The notes beneath the pieces were generated by a model. The model saw only the letters and a program-made list of their open reading frames with translations. It was not told the DNA's origin and did no database searches. This document shows positions 52,262 through 61,084 of a stretch of DNA of 64,000 nucleotides, one piece after another. The stretch spans positions 62,001 through 126,000 of the forward strand of contig JAHJPG010000034.1 in the NCBI GenBank assembly GCA_018819925.1, given 5' to 3'. The stretch's first letter is position 1, and the number at the start of each line of letters is the position of its first letter. The position numbers and the translations under genes are program-made. Origin of the DNA: Pseudomonadota bacterium (GTDB lineage: Bacteria; Desulfobacterota; Desulfarculia; Desulfarculales; Desulfarculaceae).

Positions 52262-53920
52262 ATGGCAAAATACACCATTGATCCGATTACTCGCATCGAG
52301 GGGCACTTGCGCATCGATGTGGAGATTGAAGGCGGTAAAGTTACCAACGCGTGGTCCTCGGCCCAGCTTTTCCGCGGCCTGGAGTTAATCCTACAAGGCC
52401 GCGATCCCCGCGACGCGCCCTGGATCACCCAACGCGCCTGCGGCGTTTGCACCGAAGTGCATGCCCTGGCCTCCATCCGCGCCTTGGACGACGCGGTGGG
52501 GGTGAAGATTCCCCCCCTGGCCCGCATCTGCCGCAACCTGGTGCATGGGGCCCAGTTCCTGCACGACCACCCGGTGCATTTCTATGTACTCAGCGCCCTG
52601 GACTGGGTGGACGTGGTAAGCGCGCTCAAGGCCGACCCCAAGAAGACCGCCGCCCTGGCCGGCCAACTTAGCGACTATCCCAACAGCGGCGCCTCCGACT
52701 TCAAGGCGGTGCAGGACAAGCTTAAGACCTTCGTGGCCAGCGGACAGTTGGGGCCATTCGCCAACGGCTATTGGGGCCACCCCGACTACCGCCTGCCCCC
52801 CGAGGCCAACCTGCTGGCGGTGTCCCACTACCTGATGCTGCTCAGGCTCCAGGTGAAGGCCGCGCGCATGATGGCGCTGTTCGGCGGCAAGAACCCCCAC
52901 ATCCAGAGCTACTGCACCGGCGGCGTGACCTGCGTCAAGGACCTACTCGACGTGGACCGCCTGGCCGAGTTCCTCTACTACCTGCAGGAGATGCAGGCGT
53001 TTATCGACAACGTCTACATCCCCGACGTGCTGGCCGTGGCCAGCTTCTACAAGGACTGGGGCGCGCGCAACATCGGCGGCTGCACCAACTTCCTGGCCTA
53101 CGGCAACTTCCCGCAGAACTCGGGCCGCTACCTGGAAGAGAAGATGTTCCTGCCAGGCGGCGTCATCATGGACCGCAACCTGGGCAAGATCGCCGACGTG
53201 AACCCGGACATGATCACCGAGGAGGTGACCCGGGCCTGGTACAAGAACGGCCCGGCCCTGCCGCCGGCCAAGGGCGTGACCCAGCCCCTGGAGGACGCCC
53301 GCTTCGACTACGACGGCAAATACTCCTGGTTCAAGGCTCCCCGCTACAACGGCAAGCCCATGGAAGTGGGCCCCCTGGCCCAGGTGCTGGCCGCCTTTGC
53401 CCGGGGGCACAAGCCCACCAAGGACTTGGTGGTGGCGGTGCTCAAGCACCTGAACGTGCCGGCCAGCGCCCTGTTCAGCACTTTGGGGCGCACTGCGGCC
53501 CGGGCCATAGAGACCAAGGTCATCGCCGACGAGATGGCCTCCTGGGTCACCGAGGCCATCGGGCTGATCAAGCAGGGCAAGCTCGAAACCGCCGCCGAGT
53601 GGAAGTGGCCCGGCGAGGCCATGGGCTACGGCCTCATTGACGTCCCGCGCGGCGCCCTGGGCCATTGGATCAGCCAGGACAAGGACAACAAGATCGCCAA
53701 CTACCAGTTGGTGGTGCCCTCCACCTGGAACCTGGGCCCCCGCGACGCCAAAGGCCAGGTGGGCCCGGTGGAAGAGGCCCTTATCGGCACGCCCATCGCC
53801 GATCCCAAGGCTCCCCTGGAGATCATCCGCACCATCCACTCCTTCGACCCTTGCATCGCCTGCGGCGTGCATGTGATCGATCCGGATAGCAACGAAGTGC
53901 GCAAGTTCAAGGTTTGTTAA
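52262..53920 (+). CDS. [NiFe] hydrogenase large subunit
   Basis: Nickel ligands are in RACGVCTEVHALAS near the N-terminus (L1) and DPCIACGVHVID near the C-terminus (L2). All four are Cys, so this is not a selenium form. The protein is made with a 15-residue tail after His (GVH/VIDP...) that a protease removes once nickel is in place. FNDGTNWP partner features lie in the small subunit, 60 bases upstream. GGAGG precedes the ATG. It oxidises or produces H2 in the periplasm. A hairpin after the stop may set its expression above that of the maturation genes. Confidence 0.94.
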   Translation: MAKYTIDPITRIEGHLRIDVEIEGGKVTNAWSSAQLFRGLELILQGRDPRDAPWITQRACGVCTEVHALASIRALDDAVGVKIPPLARICRNLVHGAQFLHDHPVHFYVLSALDWVDVVSALKADPKKTAALAGQLSDYPNSGASDFKAVQDKLKTFVASGQLGPFANGYWGHPDYRLPPEANLLAVSHYLMLLRLQVKAARMMALFGGKNPHIQSYCTGGVTCVKDLLDVDRLAEFLYYLQEMQAFIDNVYIPDVLAVASFYKDWGARNIGGCTNFLAYGNFPQNSGRYLEEKMFLPGGVIMDRNLGKIADVNPDMITEEVTRAWYKNGPALPPAKGVTQPLEDARFDYDGKYSWFKAPRYNGKPMEVGPLAQVLAAFARGHKPTKDLVVAVLKHLNVPASALFSTLGRTAARAIETKVIADEMASWVTEAIGLIKQGKLETAAEWKWPGEAMGYGLIDVPRGALGHWISQDKDNKIANYQLVVPSTWNLGPRDAKGQVGPVEEALIGTPIADPKAPLEIIRTIHSFDPCIACGVHVIDPDSNEVRKFKVC

Positions 53921-53934
53921 CTATCTAACCCAAT

Positions 53935-53967
53935 CAGCGGGGCGGCGGGATTCTCGCCGCCCCGCTG
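53935..53967 (+). terminator. strong hairpin after the hydrogenase large subunit
   Basis: A perfect 13-bp GC-rich stem (53935-53947 with 53955-53967) has a seven-base loop and is followed by CCTTTCTGCT. It lies 15 bases after the structural gene and 26 before the maturation protease. The T tract is weak, so partial termination or RNA protection is as likely as full termination. Confidence 0.6.
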
Positions 53968-53992
53968 CCTTTCTGCTATACTCGAGGCCAGC

Positions 53993-54538
53993 ATGAACCA
54001 GGCCAAGGCACAAGAAATCCTGATATTGGGCGTGGGTAACGTTCTGCTCACCGACGAGGGGGTGGGCGTGCGCGTGGCCCACGAGCTCATTGCCGGTTAT
54101 GATTTTCTCCCCAACGTCAAAGTGGTTGACGGCGGGGTGCTGGGGCTTTCCCTGGCTGGGATCATGATGGAGGCCCAGCGGGTCATAGTGGTGGACGCGG
54201 TGCGTGGCGGCGACGAGCCGGGCACCATCTACCGTTTTCCCTGGGACGCCCGGCCGGAGCACATCCAGTACAAGGACAGCCTGCACCAGATAGACCTCAT
54301 GGAGACCATGGCCCTGCTGCCCCTGCTGGGCGATCCGCCCGAAGTGGTGGTGATCGGGGTGGAGTTCGGCGACATCGACAACTATGGCCTGGAACTCACC
54401 CCCGAGGTCGAGCGGGCGGTAAAGCCCCTCTTGGAACAGGTGCTATTGGAACTGGAGCGGCTGGGCTATCCGGCCCAAGCAGCGGCACAACCCCGCGAGG
54501 TGACCAATGTGTTTGGCCATACCAGCCAAAATAACTGA
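53993..54538 (+). CDS. hydrogenase maturation protease (HyaD/HynC type)
   Basis: A 181-residue endopeptidase that trims the C-terminal tail of the large subunit. LGVGNVLLTDEGVGVRV carries the first nickel-sensing Glu. IVVDAVRGGDEPG carries the Asp, and DSLHQIDLM the His. VEFGDIDNYGLELTPEVE is the usual C-terminal block. It is cytoplasmic, as no signal is seen. The ATG follows CGAGGCC, and the 3' end overlaps HypC by 32 bases. Confidence 0.92.
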   Translation: MNQAKAQEILILGVGNVLLTDEGVGVRVAHELIAGYDFLPNVKVVDGGVLGLSLAGIMMEAQRVIVVDAVRGGDEPGTIYRFPWDARPEHIQYKDSLHQIDLMETMALLPLLGDPPEVVVIGVEFGDIDNYGLELTPEVERAVKPLLEQVLLELERLGYPAQAAAQPREVTNVFGHTSQNN

Positions 54539-54746
54539 GCTGGGCGGGGACATGGCCACCGTGGAGGTGGGCGGGGTGCATCGCCGCGTGTCCACCCTGA
54601 TGGTGCCGGAATTGAAGCTGGGCGACTACGTTATCACCCACGCCGGCTTCGCCCTGCACAAAGTGGAGGAGGCCGACGCCATGGCCTCCATCGAGTTGCT
54701 CAGGGACCTTATCAACACAGTTCCCCGGGAGGGAACGGGAGAATAG
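54507..54746 (+). CDS. hypC: hydrogenase assembly chaperone HypC
   Basis: A 79-residue protein starting MCLAIPAKI; the Cys after Met is essential for delivering the Fe(CN)2CO group in this family. VEVGGVHRRVSTLMVP and GDYVITHAGFALHKVEEADA are typical. It binds the large-subunit precursor with HypD. The gene overlaps the protease gene by 32 bases, which suggests translational coupling; GAGGTG lies upstream. HypD, E, F, A and B are not in the window. Confidence 0.93.
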   Translation: MCLAIPAKITELGGDMATVEVGGVHRRVSTLMVPELKLGDYVITHAGFALHKVEEADAMASIELLRDLINTVPREGTGE

Positions 54747-54748
54747 AC

Positions 54749-54967
54749 ATGTCCGATACGGCCCGCAAGGAAAAGGTCTGCCAGGAACAGGATTGCCAGG
54801 AGCAGTGGCAGGATTTGCCCATGGATGTGCGCGAGCAGTGCGGCTGCTTTCTTTACTGCCCCTTTTGCGCCAATGAGATGATCACCCGATGCAGCGCCTG
54901 CGGCGAATCCCTCCACGACACCGGGTTCAAGTTTTGCCCCTACTGCGGCAGTGAGTTCGGGGCCTAG
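54749..54967 (+). CDS. small double zinc-ribbon protein
   Basis: A 72-residue protein with Cys pairs CPFC, CSAC and CPYC plus CGC, enough for two zinc ribbons (residues 30-70). The N-terminal part has extra Cys (VCQEQDCQEQW). It starts two bases after the HypC stop and is likely part of the same transcript. Function is unknown; a metal-handling or assembly role for the hydrogenase is possible. Confidence 0.72.
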   Translation: MSDTARKEKVCQEQDCQEQWQDLPMDVREQCGCFLYCPFCANEMITRCSACGESLHDTGFKFCPYCGSEFGA

Positions 54968-55077
54968 GGCCCAGATCCCAATATCCACCTTTTGCGCGCC
55001 GCTGAAAATTTGATCGCCCAAGCGGGGCCCTTCGCCTAGGCGGATGGCCTCGTGGCCGTAGGGGGGGCTGCCGGGTC

Positions 55078-56304
55078 TTATTCGCGCAAGGCGTCCACCG
55101 GCGTTAGAGACGCCGCCCGGCGGGCCGGGGCCAGGCCAAAGACAACGGAAATGACCATGCCCAGGATGGCCGCGCCCAGGGCCGGGCCCCAGGGCAGGTC
55201 AAAGTTCAGGGAGCTGAAGAGCCTTACCGCCAAGGCCGCCGTCAGGCCCAACAGGGCTCCACCTCCGGCGCCGGTCAGCCCCAGGATCACCGCCTCGGCC
55301 AAGAACTGCCACAGGATGTCGCGGCGCCTGGCCCCCACCGCCCGGCGCAGGCCGATTTCGGTGGTGCGCTCTTTCACCGAAATCAAGAGCACCGCCATGA
55401 TGCCCACCCCGGCCACCAGCAGGCTCACCGCCGCCACCCCGGTTGTGGTGGCCGAGAATATGCGGCTGGACTCCTCCCTGGTCTGTATGGTTTCCAGTTG
55501 GGTGTGGATTTTAAAATCGTCCGGCTGGCCGGAACGCAGATTGTGCCGCTGGCGCAATAGGCGGGTGATCTCCAGGGCCAGTGTCTCCATGACCGATTCG
55601 CTTTCGGCCCGCGCCAAGAGCAGCCCCACATAGCGCTTTCCGCCCAGAAGGCGTGATTGCGCGGTCTTCAGGGGGAGGTAGAGCCTTTCGTCCAGATCGT
55701 TGCCGCTGGGGTCCACGCCCTTGGGCAGCAGCTCTCCCACCACCAGGAAGGGCTGCTTTTTGACCTCTATGGTGCGGCCCACCAGGGAGGCTTCGCCGGC
55801 CAGGTGGTTGCGCAGGGCCGGGCCCACCACCGCCACCCGGCGGCCGGCCCTTTCCTCGCGCTCGGTGAAGTAACGGCCTTCGGCCAAGCCATGGCCCTCC
55901 AGGGCGAAGATGTTGGGCTGGGCGGAAACCACCAGGGCGTCGGTGGTGCCCTCGGGGCCGGACAGACGCATCAGGCGCATTTCCAGGGCAGAGGCCCCCT
56001 CGGCTCCCTCCAGGCGGGATATGGCATCGGCATCGGCCGGCTCCAGGGAAGACACCTCGCCGGTGGTGCGGCTGCGCAGGCCGGTGAAAGAGCGCTTGGC
56101 CGCATGCACGGAGATGATGTTGGTGCCCAGGGCGGTGATGCGCTCCAGCACCTGGTTGCGGGTGCCCTGGCCCACCGCCACCATGACCACCACCGCGGCC
56201 ACCCCCACCAAAAGTCCGCCGGCGGCCAAGGCGGCGCGCAAACGATGCTCCCGCAGGCCCCCCCAGGCGGCGGCAAGCAGGCGCCGGGTGCGCTGGGTCA
56301 TCAT
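55078..56304 (-). CDS. MacB/FtsX-type ABC transporter permease 2
   Basis: A 408-residue permease: first helix LAAGGLLVGVAAVVVMVAVG, a large periplasmic domain (about 60-270), then three helices ending GLAPARRAASLTPVDALRE. The cytoplasmic coupling phrase VKERTTEIGLRRAVGARRRDIL is the FtsX signature. The true start is ATG 56304, whose ATGATGA overlaps the previous permease stop by four bases; the frame to 56397 is a shadow. It is the second of two such permeases in this operon and probably forms a heterodimer with the other. Confidence 0.88.
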   Translation of the reverse strand: MMTQRTRRLLAAAWGGLREHRLRAALAAGGLLVGVAAVVVMVAVGQGTRNQVLERITALGTNIISVHAAKRSFTGLRSRTTGEVSSLEPADADAISRLEGAEGASALEMRLMRLSGPEGTTDALVVSAQPNIFALEGHGLAEGRYFTEREERAGRRVAVVGPALRNHLAGEASLVGRTIEVKKQPFLVVGELLPKGVDPSGNDLDERLYLPLKTAQSRLLGGKRYVGLLLARAESESVMETLALEITRLLRQRHNLRSGQPDDFKIHTQLETIQTREESSRIFSATTTGVAAVSLLVAGVGIMAVLLISVKERTTEIGLRRAVGARRRDILWQFLAEAVILGLTGAGGGALLGLTAALAVRLFSSLNFDLPWGPALGAAILGMVISVVFGLAPARRAASLTPVDALRE

Positions 56305-57515
56305 CTGAGGGCCTCCACCGGGTGCAGGCCGGCCGCCTTCTTGGCCGGAGCCACCCCAAAGAACAGGCCCACCGCCGCGCTGAAGCCCAGGGCCCACAAA
56401 AAGCCCGAGGGGCTAAAGGCGGTGGGAATGCCCAGCAGCAGAGTGGCCAGGTAAGACAAAAGTATGCCCAGCAAAAGACCGCAGACTCCGCCGGCCGCGG
56501 CCACCATGAGAGACTCCATGAGTATCTGGTAGAGAATGTCCCGCCGCCGGGCCCCCACCGCCCGGCGCACCCCGATCTCGTAGGCGCGTTCGCTCACCGC
56601 CACCAGCATGATATTCATGATGACCACACCGGAGACGAACAGGCTTACCGCGCTGACAAAGGTGAGCATCACCACCAGGGAGCGGCTTTGCCTGGTGATG
56701 AGCTTCATCAACTCGTCGGGGGTGATGATGAGGAAATCGTCGGGCACCCCCGGCCCCAGGGAGTGGTTTTCGCGCAGGACGGCGGTGACCTCTCCCTTGA
56801 TCTCCTCCACCCGGGAGGCGTCGGTCATGGTGACGCGCATGCCGCTGATTTTGTCGTCGCGGCTCAGGCGCTTGGTGGCGGTGGACAGGGGCACCAATAT
56901 TATGTCGTCGCGGTCGCGCCAGCCGCTGGAGCCCTTGGATTCCAGCACACCTACCACGATGAAGGGGGTGCGCCCGATCCTGAGACGGCGGCCCACCGGA
57001 TTGGCGCCGCCATAAAGTTCGCGCACCACCGTGGTTCCCACCACCGCCACCCGGGCGCTCTGGCCGATATCGGCCCGGCTGATGAAGCGGCCGTGAAGCA
57101 TGGACCAGTTGCGGGCCGCGGCCCAGCCTGGCGGCGCTCCCCTCACCCGGGTGTTGGTGTGGTTGCTCCCGGCGGTCACCTGGGTTCGGGCCACATTTTT
57201 GTGCGGCACCACCTGGGCCACTCCGTCCAGGCGGGAGATGGAGGCGGCGTCTACCGGGGTCAGGGTCACCGCCCGCTTCATGCCGCGGCGCACCCCCAGG
57301 CGGCCCCCGCCAGAGGAGATATAAAAGGCGTCGGCCCCAAAGCCCATGGAGGCCATGCGGGCGGCCACCTGCTGTTGGGCCCCTTGGCCGATCTGGTGAA
57401 TCACTGTGAGCGAGGCGATGCCGATAATCAGGCCGATCATCATAAGGGCGGCATAGGAGCGGAAGGCCCACAGGGAGCTCAGGGCCGCCTTGAGAAGGCG
57501 CCAGGCCAGGCTCAC
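56301..57515 (-). CDS. MacB/FtsX-type ABC transporter permease 1
   Basis: A 404-residue permease starting VSLAWRLLKAALSSLW. A helix at SYAALMMIGLIIGIASLTVI, then a periplasmic domain (FVDRADIG-type region RFISRADIGQSARVAVVGTTV) and three helices. VSERAYEIGVRRAVGARRRDILYQI is the FtsX coupling helix. GTG 57515 overlaps the ATPase stop by four bases (GTGA) with GGAGG upstream. Together with permease 2 and the ATPase it would export a lipid, peptide or antibiotic, linked to the adaptor in the periplasm. Confidence 0.89.
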   Translation of the reverse strand: MSLAWRLLKAALSSLWAFRSYAALMMIGLIIGIASLTVIHQIGQGAQQQVAARMASMGFGADAFYISSGGGRLGVRRGMKRAVTLTPVDAASISRLDGVAQVVPHKNVARTQVTAGSNHTNTRVRGAPPGWAAARNWSMLHGRFISRADIGQSARVAVVGTTVVRELYGGANPVGRRLRIGRTPFIVVGVLESKGSSGWRDRDDIILVPLSTATKRLSRDDKISGMRVTMTDASRVEEIKGEVTAVLRENHSLGPGVPDDFLIITPDELMKLITRQSRSLVVMLTFVSAVSLFVSGVVIMNIMLVAVSERAYEIGVRRAVGARRRDILYQILMESLMVAAAGGVCGLLLGILLSYLATLLLGIPTAFSPSGFLWALGFSAAVGLFFGVAPAKKAAGLHPVEALR

Positions 57516-58240
57516 TTGGCGGCCTCCATGAGGGTTTGCAACTGCCGCATGGCCTGGGTGGGTTCGGCGATGATTTCGTCGCTGTCCACCCGGCCGTAGA
57601 TAAGGCGCACCAAGCGGCGGCACATGCAGCCCACAGCCGTATCGTGGGTGACCAGGACGATGGTGCGGCCCTCGGCGTTGAGCCCCTGCAAAATGGAAAT
57701 AACCTCCAGGGAGGATCGCTGGTCCAGGTTGCCGGTGGGTTCGTCGGCGAAGATAACCTCGGGGTCGTTGACCAGGGCCCGGGCGATGGCCACCCGCTGG
57801 CATTCACCGCCGCTCATCTCGCCGGGGCGGTGGTGCAGCCGGTGTTCCAGACCCACCCGCGCCAAGGCGTGGCGGGCCCGGTGGGCCGCATCCTGCGGGA
57901 AATGGCCGGCATAGGTGAAGGGCAGGAGCACGTTGTCCAAGGCGGTGGACTTGGGCAACAGGTGAAAGGCCTGGAACACGAAGCCCAGCTTGGCGTTGCG
58001 CAGGCGGGCCAACTCGTCGTCGTTCAGGGTGGAGGTTTCGCTGCCGTCCAAGAGGTACGAGCCGCCGCTGGGGCGGTCCAGCAACCCCAGGATGTGCAAC
58101 AAGGTAGATTTTCCCGAGCCCGATGGGCCCATGATGGCCAGGAATTCGCCGGGGCGCACGTGCAGATCGATGCCCAAAAGCACCGGGGTCTCCACCTTGC
58201 CCCGGTAGTAAGTCTTAGTGATGCCCTTTAGCTTTATCAA
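57512..58240 (-). CDS. MacB/LolD-type ABC transporter ATPase
   Basis: A 242-residue ATPase. Walker A GPSGSGKSTLLHILGLLD, signature MSGGECQRVAIARAL, Walker B VIFADEPTGNLD and switch LVTHDTAVGC are intact. It is separate from the permeases, unlike MacB where they are fused. The start is TTG 58240 with GAGG seven bases upstream. The gene lies eight bases after the adaptor and overlaps permease 1. Confidence 0.93.
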   Translation of the reverse strand: MIKLKGITKTYYRGKVETPVLLGIDLHVRPGEFLAIMGPSGSGKSTLLHILGLLDRPSGGSYLLDGSETSTLNDDELARLRNAKLGFVFQAFHLLPKSTALDNVLLPFTYAGHFPQDAAHRARHALARVGLEHRLHHRPGEMSGGECQRVAIARALVNDPEVIFADEPTGNLDQRSSLEVISILQGLNAEGRTIVLVTHDTAVGCMCRRLVRLIYGRVDSDEIIAEPTQAMRQLQTLMEAAK

Positions 58241-58248
58241 AATCAGCC

Positions 58249-59499
58249 TCAGCGGCCGCCGCCGGGCTTGGCGCCGGTCAAGGGTGCGCTCATGGGGATG
58301 ACCACGGTCTGGCCCTCCTCCAGGCCCTCGGTGATCTCCGCCCGCAGCTCTTCGGTCCAGCCCACCTGGACCGGTTGGAGTTTGGTCTGCCCGTCTTGGC
58401 GCAAATAGACCAGGCTCTTGCCCGCCTTGCGCCGTATGGCCGGAGCCGGGATTAACAGCACGCCCTTGCGCACACCAGCCACGATGCTCACCGTTGCGGT
58501 CATCTCAGGCTTGAGCAGGTTCTGGTAATCATCCAATATCTTGATGGTCACCGGGTAATAGACCACGTCGTCCACGATCTTGGCCGAGGGCTGGATGGCA
58601 TCCACCTCCCCCTGGAATTTTCTGCCGAGGTAGGCGTCCACGGTGAAAAAGGCCCGTTGGTTGAGCTTGACCAGGCCGATGTCGGTTTCGTCGACGAAGT
58701 CGTCCACCTGAAGGCGGGCCAGGTCCACGATGGTGATGAAGGTGGGCGAGCTGAGGCTGGCCGCCACGGTCTCGCCTTCCTGGGTGGATACGCTGGAGAC
58801 CACCCCGCCAATGGGGGCCCGGATGGTGGCGTAGTCAAGGTTTACCTGGGTGGTGGCCAGGCGGGCCTGGGCGGCGGCCAAGTCGGCCTGGGCCACTTTG
58901 AGGTCTTGAATGTAGCTCTGCTTGATCTGGTTGAGCTTGGCGGTGGCCGCGTTCAGGCGGGCCTGGGCCACCAGGTGTTTTTCCCGGGCCCGGTCCAGGG
59001 CGTCCTGGGCCACCAGGTCGCTGGTGCGCATTTTTTTCTGGCGGTTGAAGTCCAAGATGGTCAGGTCCAGGGTCGCCTTGGCCTCGTTGAGTTCGGCTTC
59101 GGCCCGGGTAATCTCCCGGGGGCCGGTGGCCTTCACTCTTTGCAGACGGGCCTCGTCGGCCCTGAGTTCGGCCTGGGCCTGCCTCAGTTTGGCCTCCAGG
59201 TCCTTGTGCTCGATTACCGCCACCACTTGGCCGGCCTTGACCGCCTGGCCTATGCTGACCAAAAGCTTTTCCACCCGGCCGCTTACCCGCGCCCCCACCT
59301 TGACCTCGGCCCCCACCTGGGGCTTGACCGTGCCGGTGGAAACCACCATGCGGCGGATGGTCCCTCGCCTGACCTGGAATTCCTTGCCTTGGATTTGCGG
59401 CTCTTGCCCGCCTCGTGGCCACCAGGCCCACAGCCCCCCAGCCAAGGCCAGCACCAACACCGCGACTACCGTCCATTTGAGCCATTTGGCTTTGCCCAA
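58249..59499 (-). CDS. periplasmic adaptor (MacA/HlyD family)
   Basis: An N-terminal membrane anchor (WTVVAVLVLALAGGLWAWW) is followed by the barrel-sandwich half VGARVSGRVEKLLVSIGQ, a long coiled-coil hairpin rich in Ala, Gln and Lys (about 95-200), then IRAPIGGVVSSVSTQEGETV and a beta-barrel domain. It links the inner-membrane ABC complex to an outer-membrane channel; no TolC gene is adjacent. I prefer the TTG at 59499, which GGGAG precedes, over the TTG at 59526. It is the first gene of the four-gene operon. Confidence 0.88.
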   Translation of the reverse strand: MGKAKWLKWTVVAVLVLALAGGLWAWWPRGGQEPQIQGKEFQVRRGTIRRMVVSTGTVKPQVGAEVKVGARVSGRVEKLLVSIGQAVKAGQVVAVIEHKDLEAKLRQAQAELRADEARLQRVKATGPREITRAEAELNEAKATLDLTILDFNRQKKMRTSDLVAQDALDRAREKHLVAQARLNAATAKLNQIKQSYIQDLKVAQADLAAAQARLATTQVNLDYATIRAPIGGVVSSVSTQEGETVAASLSSPTFITIVDLARLQVDDFVDETDIGLVKLNQRAFFTVDAYLGRKFQGEVDAIQPSAKIVDDVVYYPVTIKILDDYQNLLKPEMTATVSIVAGVRKGVLLIPAPAIRRKAGKSLVYLRQDGQTKLQPVQVGWTEELRAEITEGLEEGQTVVIPMSAPLTGAKPGGGR

Positions 59500-59562
59500 G
59501 GCCCGCTCCCTATGTGAGGATGGCAATAATATTTAAATCTTATAGCACGCCGAAATGGGGCG

Positions 59563-60162
59563 CTACTTAGGCGATGTGGCTGTCGGAGCGCTGGACCCGG
59601 CCGGGCCCTGGGAGGGCACGTCCACCGTCAAGTTGCCCAGCAGACTCATCAACAGCACCATGCCCACCACCGACAACAGCACGCAGGTGGCGGCCTGCAA
59701 GAAGCTGAAGCCCGCCGCCGCCCGCAGGCCGAAATACAGGATCACGAAAAAATACACATAGACCAGCACCATCAAGGCGTCCTGGTAGCCGGGCAGGAAG
59801 GGGAGGATCACCGCGATTAGCTTGACCCCCAGGCAGTAGCAGATCACCCGCAAAAAGCCGCCGGCGTTAAGGGGGTTGCGCATTATGTGGTGGCCGATGG
59901 TGTAGACCAGGCCGATGAAGATGAGGTCCACAACCAGGCGAGTGGCCAGACCCCAGGCCACGGCCCCTGGCTGGAACCCGCCGATGAGGGCGGCCAGCGA
60001 GGGCAGTAGATGGACCCCCATCAGGAATAAGAGAGGGGTGACCAGGTCGCCCCGGTTGTCCATCTGAGAGAAAAAAGATCTGGGTCTGAAAGCCGCGGCC
60101 ATGGCCACCGGCAAAAAAGTTCCCGGACGCCGCCAGTCGAAATCCTTGACCATCTGGGACAT
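59563..60162 (-). CDS. Yip1-domain-like integral membrane protein
   Basis: A 199-residue protein with an N-terminal amphipathic part (FRPRSFFSQM) and about five helices: LVTPLLFLMGVHLLPSLAAL, LVVDLIFIGLVYTIGHHI, FLRVICYCLGVKLIAVILPF and two more. GHHIMRNPLNAGGFLRVICY resembles the Yip1 family repeat. The C-terminus is short, polar and Pro/Ser-rich. Function is unknown. GGAGG lies six bases before the ATG. A weak sigma-70-like promoter lies just upstream. Confidence 0.75.
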   Translation of the reverse strand: MSQMVKDFDWRRPGTFLPVAMAAAFRPRSFFSQMDNRGDLVTPLLFLMGVHLLPSLAALIGGFQPGAVAWGLATRLVVDLIFIGLVYTIGHHIMRNPLNAGGFLRVICYCLGVKLIAVILPFLPGYQDALMVLVYVYFFVILYFGLRAAAGFSFLQAATCVLLSVVGMVLLMSLLGNLTVDVPSQGPAGSSAPTATSPK

Positions 60163-60194
60163 CTCGGCCTCCTCTGAGGTTGGCTTCTGGGGGC

Positions 60195-60223
60195 ACGCTA
60201 TGCCATGGGGCCCTTGGTGTCAA
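60195..60223 (-). promoter_or_regulatory. weak sigma-70-like promoter for the Yip1-like gene
   Basis: On the minus strand a perfect TTGACA (60218-60223) is 17 bases from TAGCGT (60195-60200, three of six matches). The start codon is 33 bases beyond. The poor -10 keeps confidence low. Confidence 0.35.
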
Positions 60224-60329
60224 GCCGGGGAGAGCCCGCTGGACCTCTTGGTATTAAGTTGCGCTGATGATATATTATTTCTTGGGGCAACCGCTGGGTC
60301 CGGGTTGCTTCCAAGGGAGTAGGCAATAC

Positions 60330-61022
60330 ATGTCCCGCTTGAGTTCGGCAGTCTTGGCGGTGGCCCTTTTGCTCGCCGTGGCCGCTCCTCCCGCCCCGGC
60401 ATTCGTGCATACCGCGCAACGCCTTTACACCGAAAATATCCATGAGGAGGCGGTGCGCCTGGATGATTTTTCCGACCCGCCGCCAGAAAAGGGGATAGGT
60501 TGGGAACTCTATCGCCAAACCGATGATATCCCCCTTTTTACCGATGAGATGATCCGCGACGAGCACTTGATGGTGTTGGTGGCTTTCGAGCGCGACACCT
60601 CCACCATTTTGCCCATACTTTCCGCCCGGATGTATCTGCTCTACAACCGGGTCCTGCATCGACACATGCGAGAGGCCGAGGCGTCGCAAAAGACCCGCGT
60701 ATACGGGAAGTTTCCCGATCCGGGCATCCCTCTGATGCTCAAGCTGTTGTTCCCGAGCCACGTTGAGCAGGAATCCGCCGTGGGCCTATTAAGGAGAGGG
60801 GACCAGCGAAATCCCTCCGGCCGGTCCGTCGGCCTCCTGGGCTGGTTGTTTGAGGAGGAGGGCGTGTTTTCCGGCAATGAGTGGAACTGGGAGAACTTTT
60901 TGCCCCGCATCCTCTCGGTAACCGCCTTGGTGGTGGTGGGCCTGCTGTTCATCGAGTTCTTGCGGTTCCTGGTTCTGTTGGGTATCCGCTCCCTCAGCCA
61001 AGCTGACCGCAAGCGTCTCTGA
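60330..61022 (+). CDS. exported membrane-anchored protein, unknown function
   Basis: A 230-residue protein. A signal peptide (LSSAVLAVALLLAVAAPPAPA, cleavage before FVHT) is followed by a mainly alpha region with DDFSDPPPEKGIGWELYRQTDD and LLYNRVLHRHMRE (short parts shown), and a C-terminal helix (ILSVTALVVVGLLFIEFLRF) that would anchor it. I do not recognise the family. ATG 60330 is preferred over 60267, since the signal peptide begins there. A bidirectional terminator follows. Confidence 0.65.
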   Translation: MSRLSSAVLAVALLLAVAAPPAPAFVHTAQRLYTENIHEEAVRLDDFSDPPPEKGIGWELYRQTDDIPLFTDEMIRDEHLMVLVAFERDTSTILPILSARMYLLYNRVLHRHMREAEASQKTRVYGKFPDPGIPLMLKLLFPSHVEQESAVGLLRRGDQRNPSGRSVGLLGWLFEEEGVFSGNEWNWENFLPRILSVTALVVVGLLFIEFLRFLVLLGIRSLSQADRKRL

Positions 61023-61042
61023 ATCAGGGGAAGAATAAAAAA

Positions 61043-61065
61043 GGGCGAGCCCCGACGGCCCGCCC
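61043..61065. terminator. bidirectional intrinsic terminator
   Basis: GGGCGAGCC (61043-61051) pairs with GGCCCGCCC (61057-61065), with one mismatch and a five-base loop. AAAAAA stands before and ATTTTT after, so it can end both the rightward exported-protein gene and the leftward zinc-ribbon gene. Confidence 0.8.
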
Positions 61066-61084
61066 CATTTTTGCAAGACGCCGC

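Noticed and set aside
53860-53872. Selenocysteine in the hydrogenase large subunit.
   Set aside because: Both nickel-binding motifs are coded by ordinary Cys codons with no TGA in the frame.
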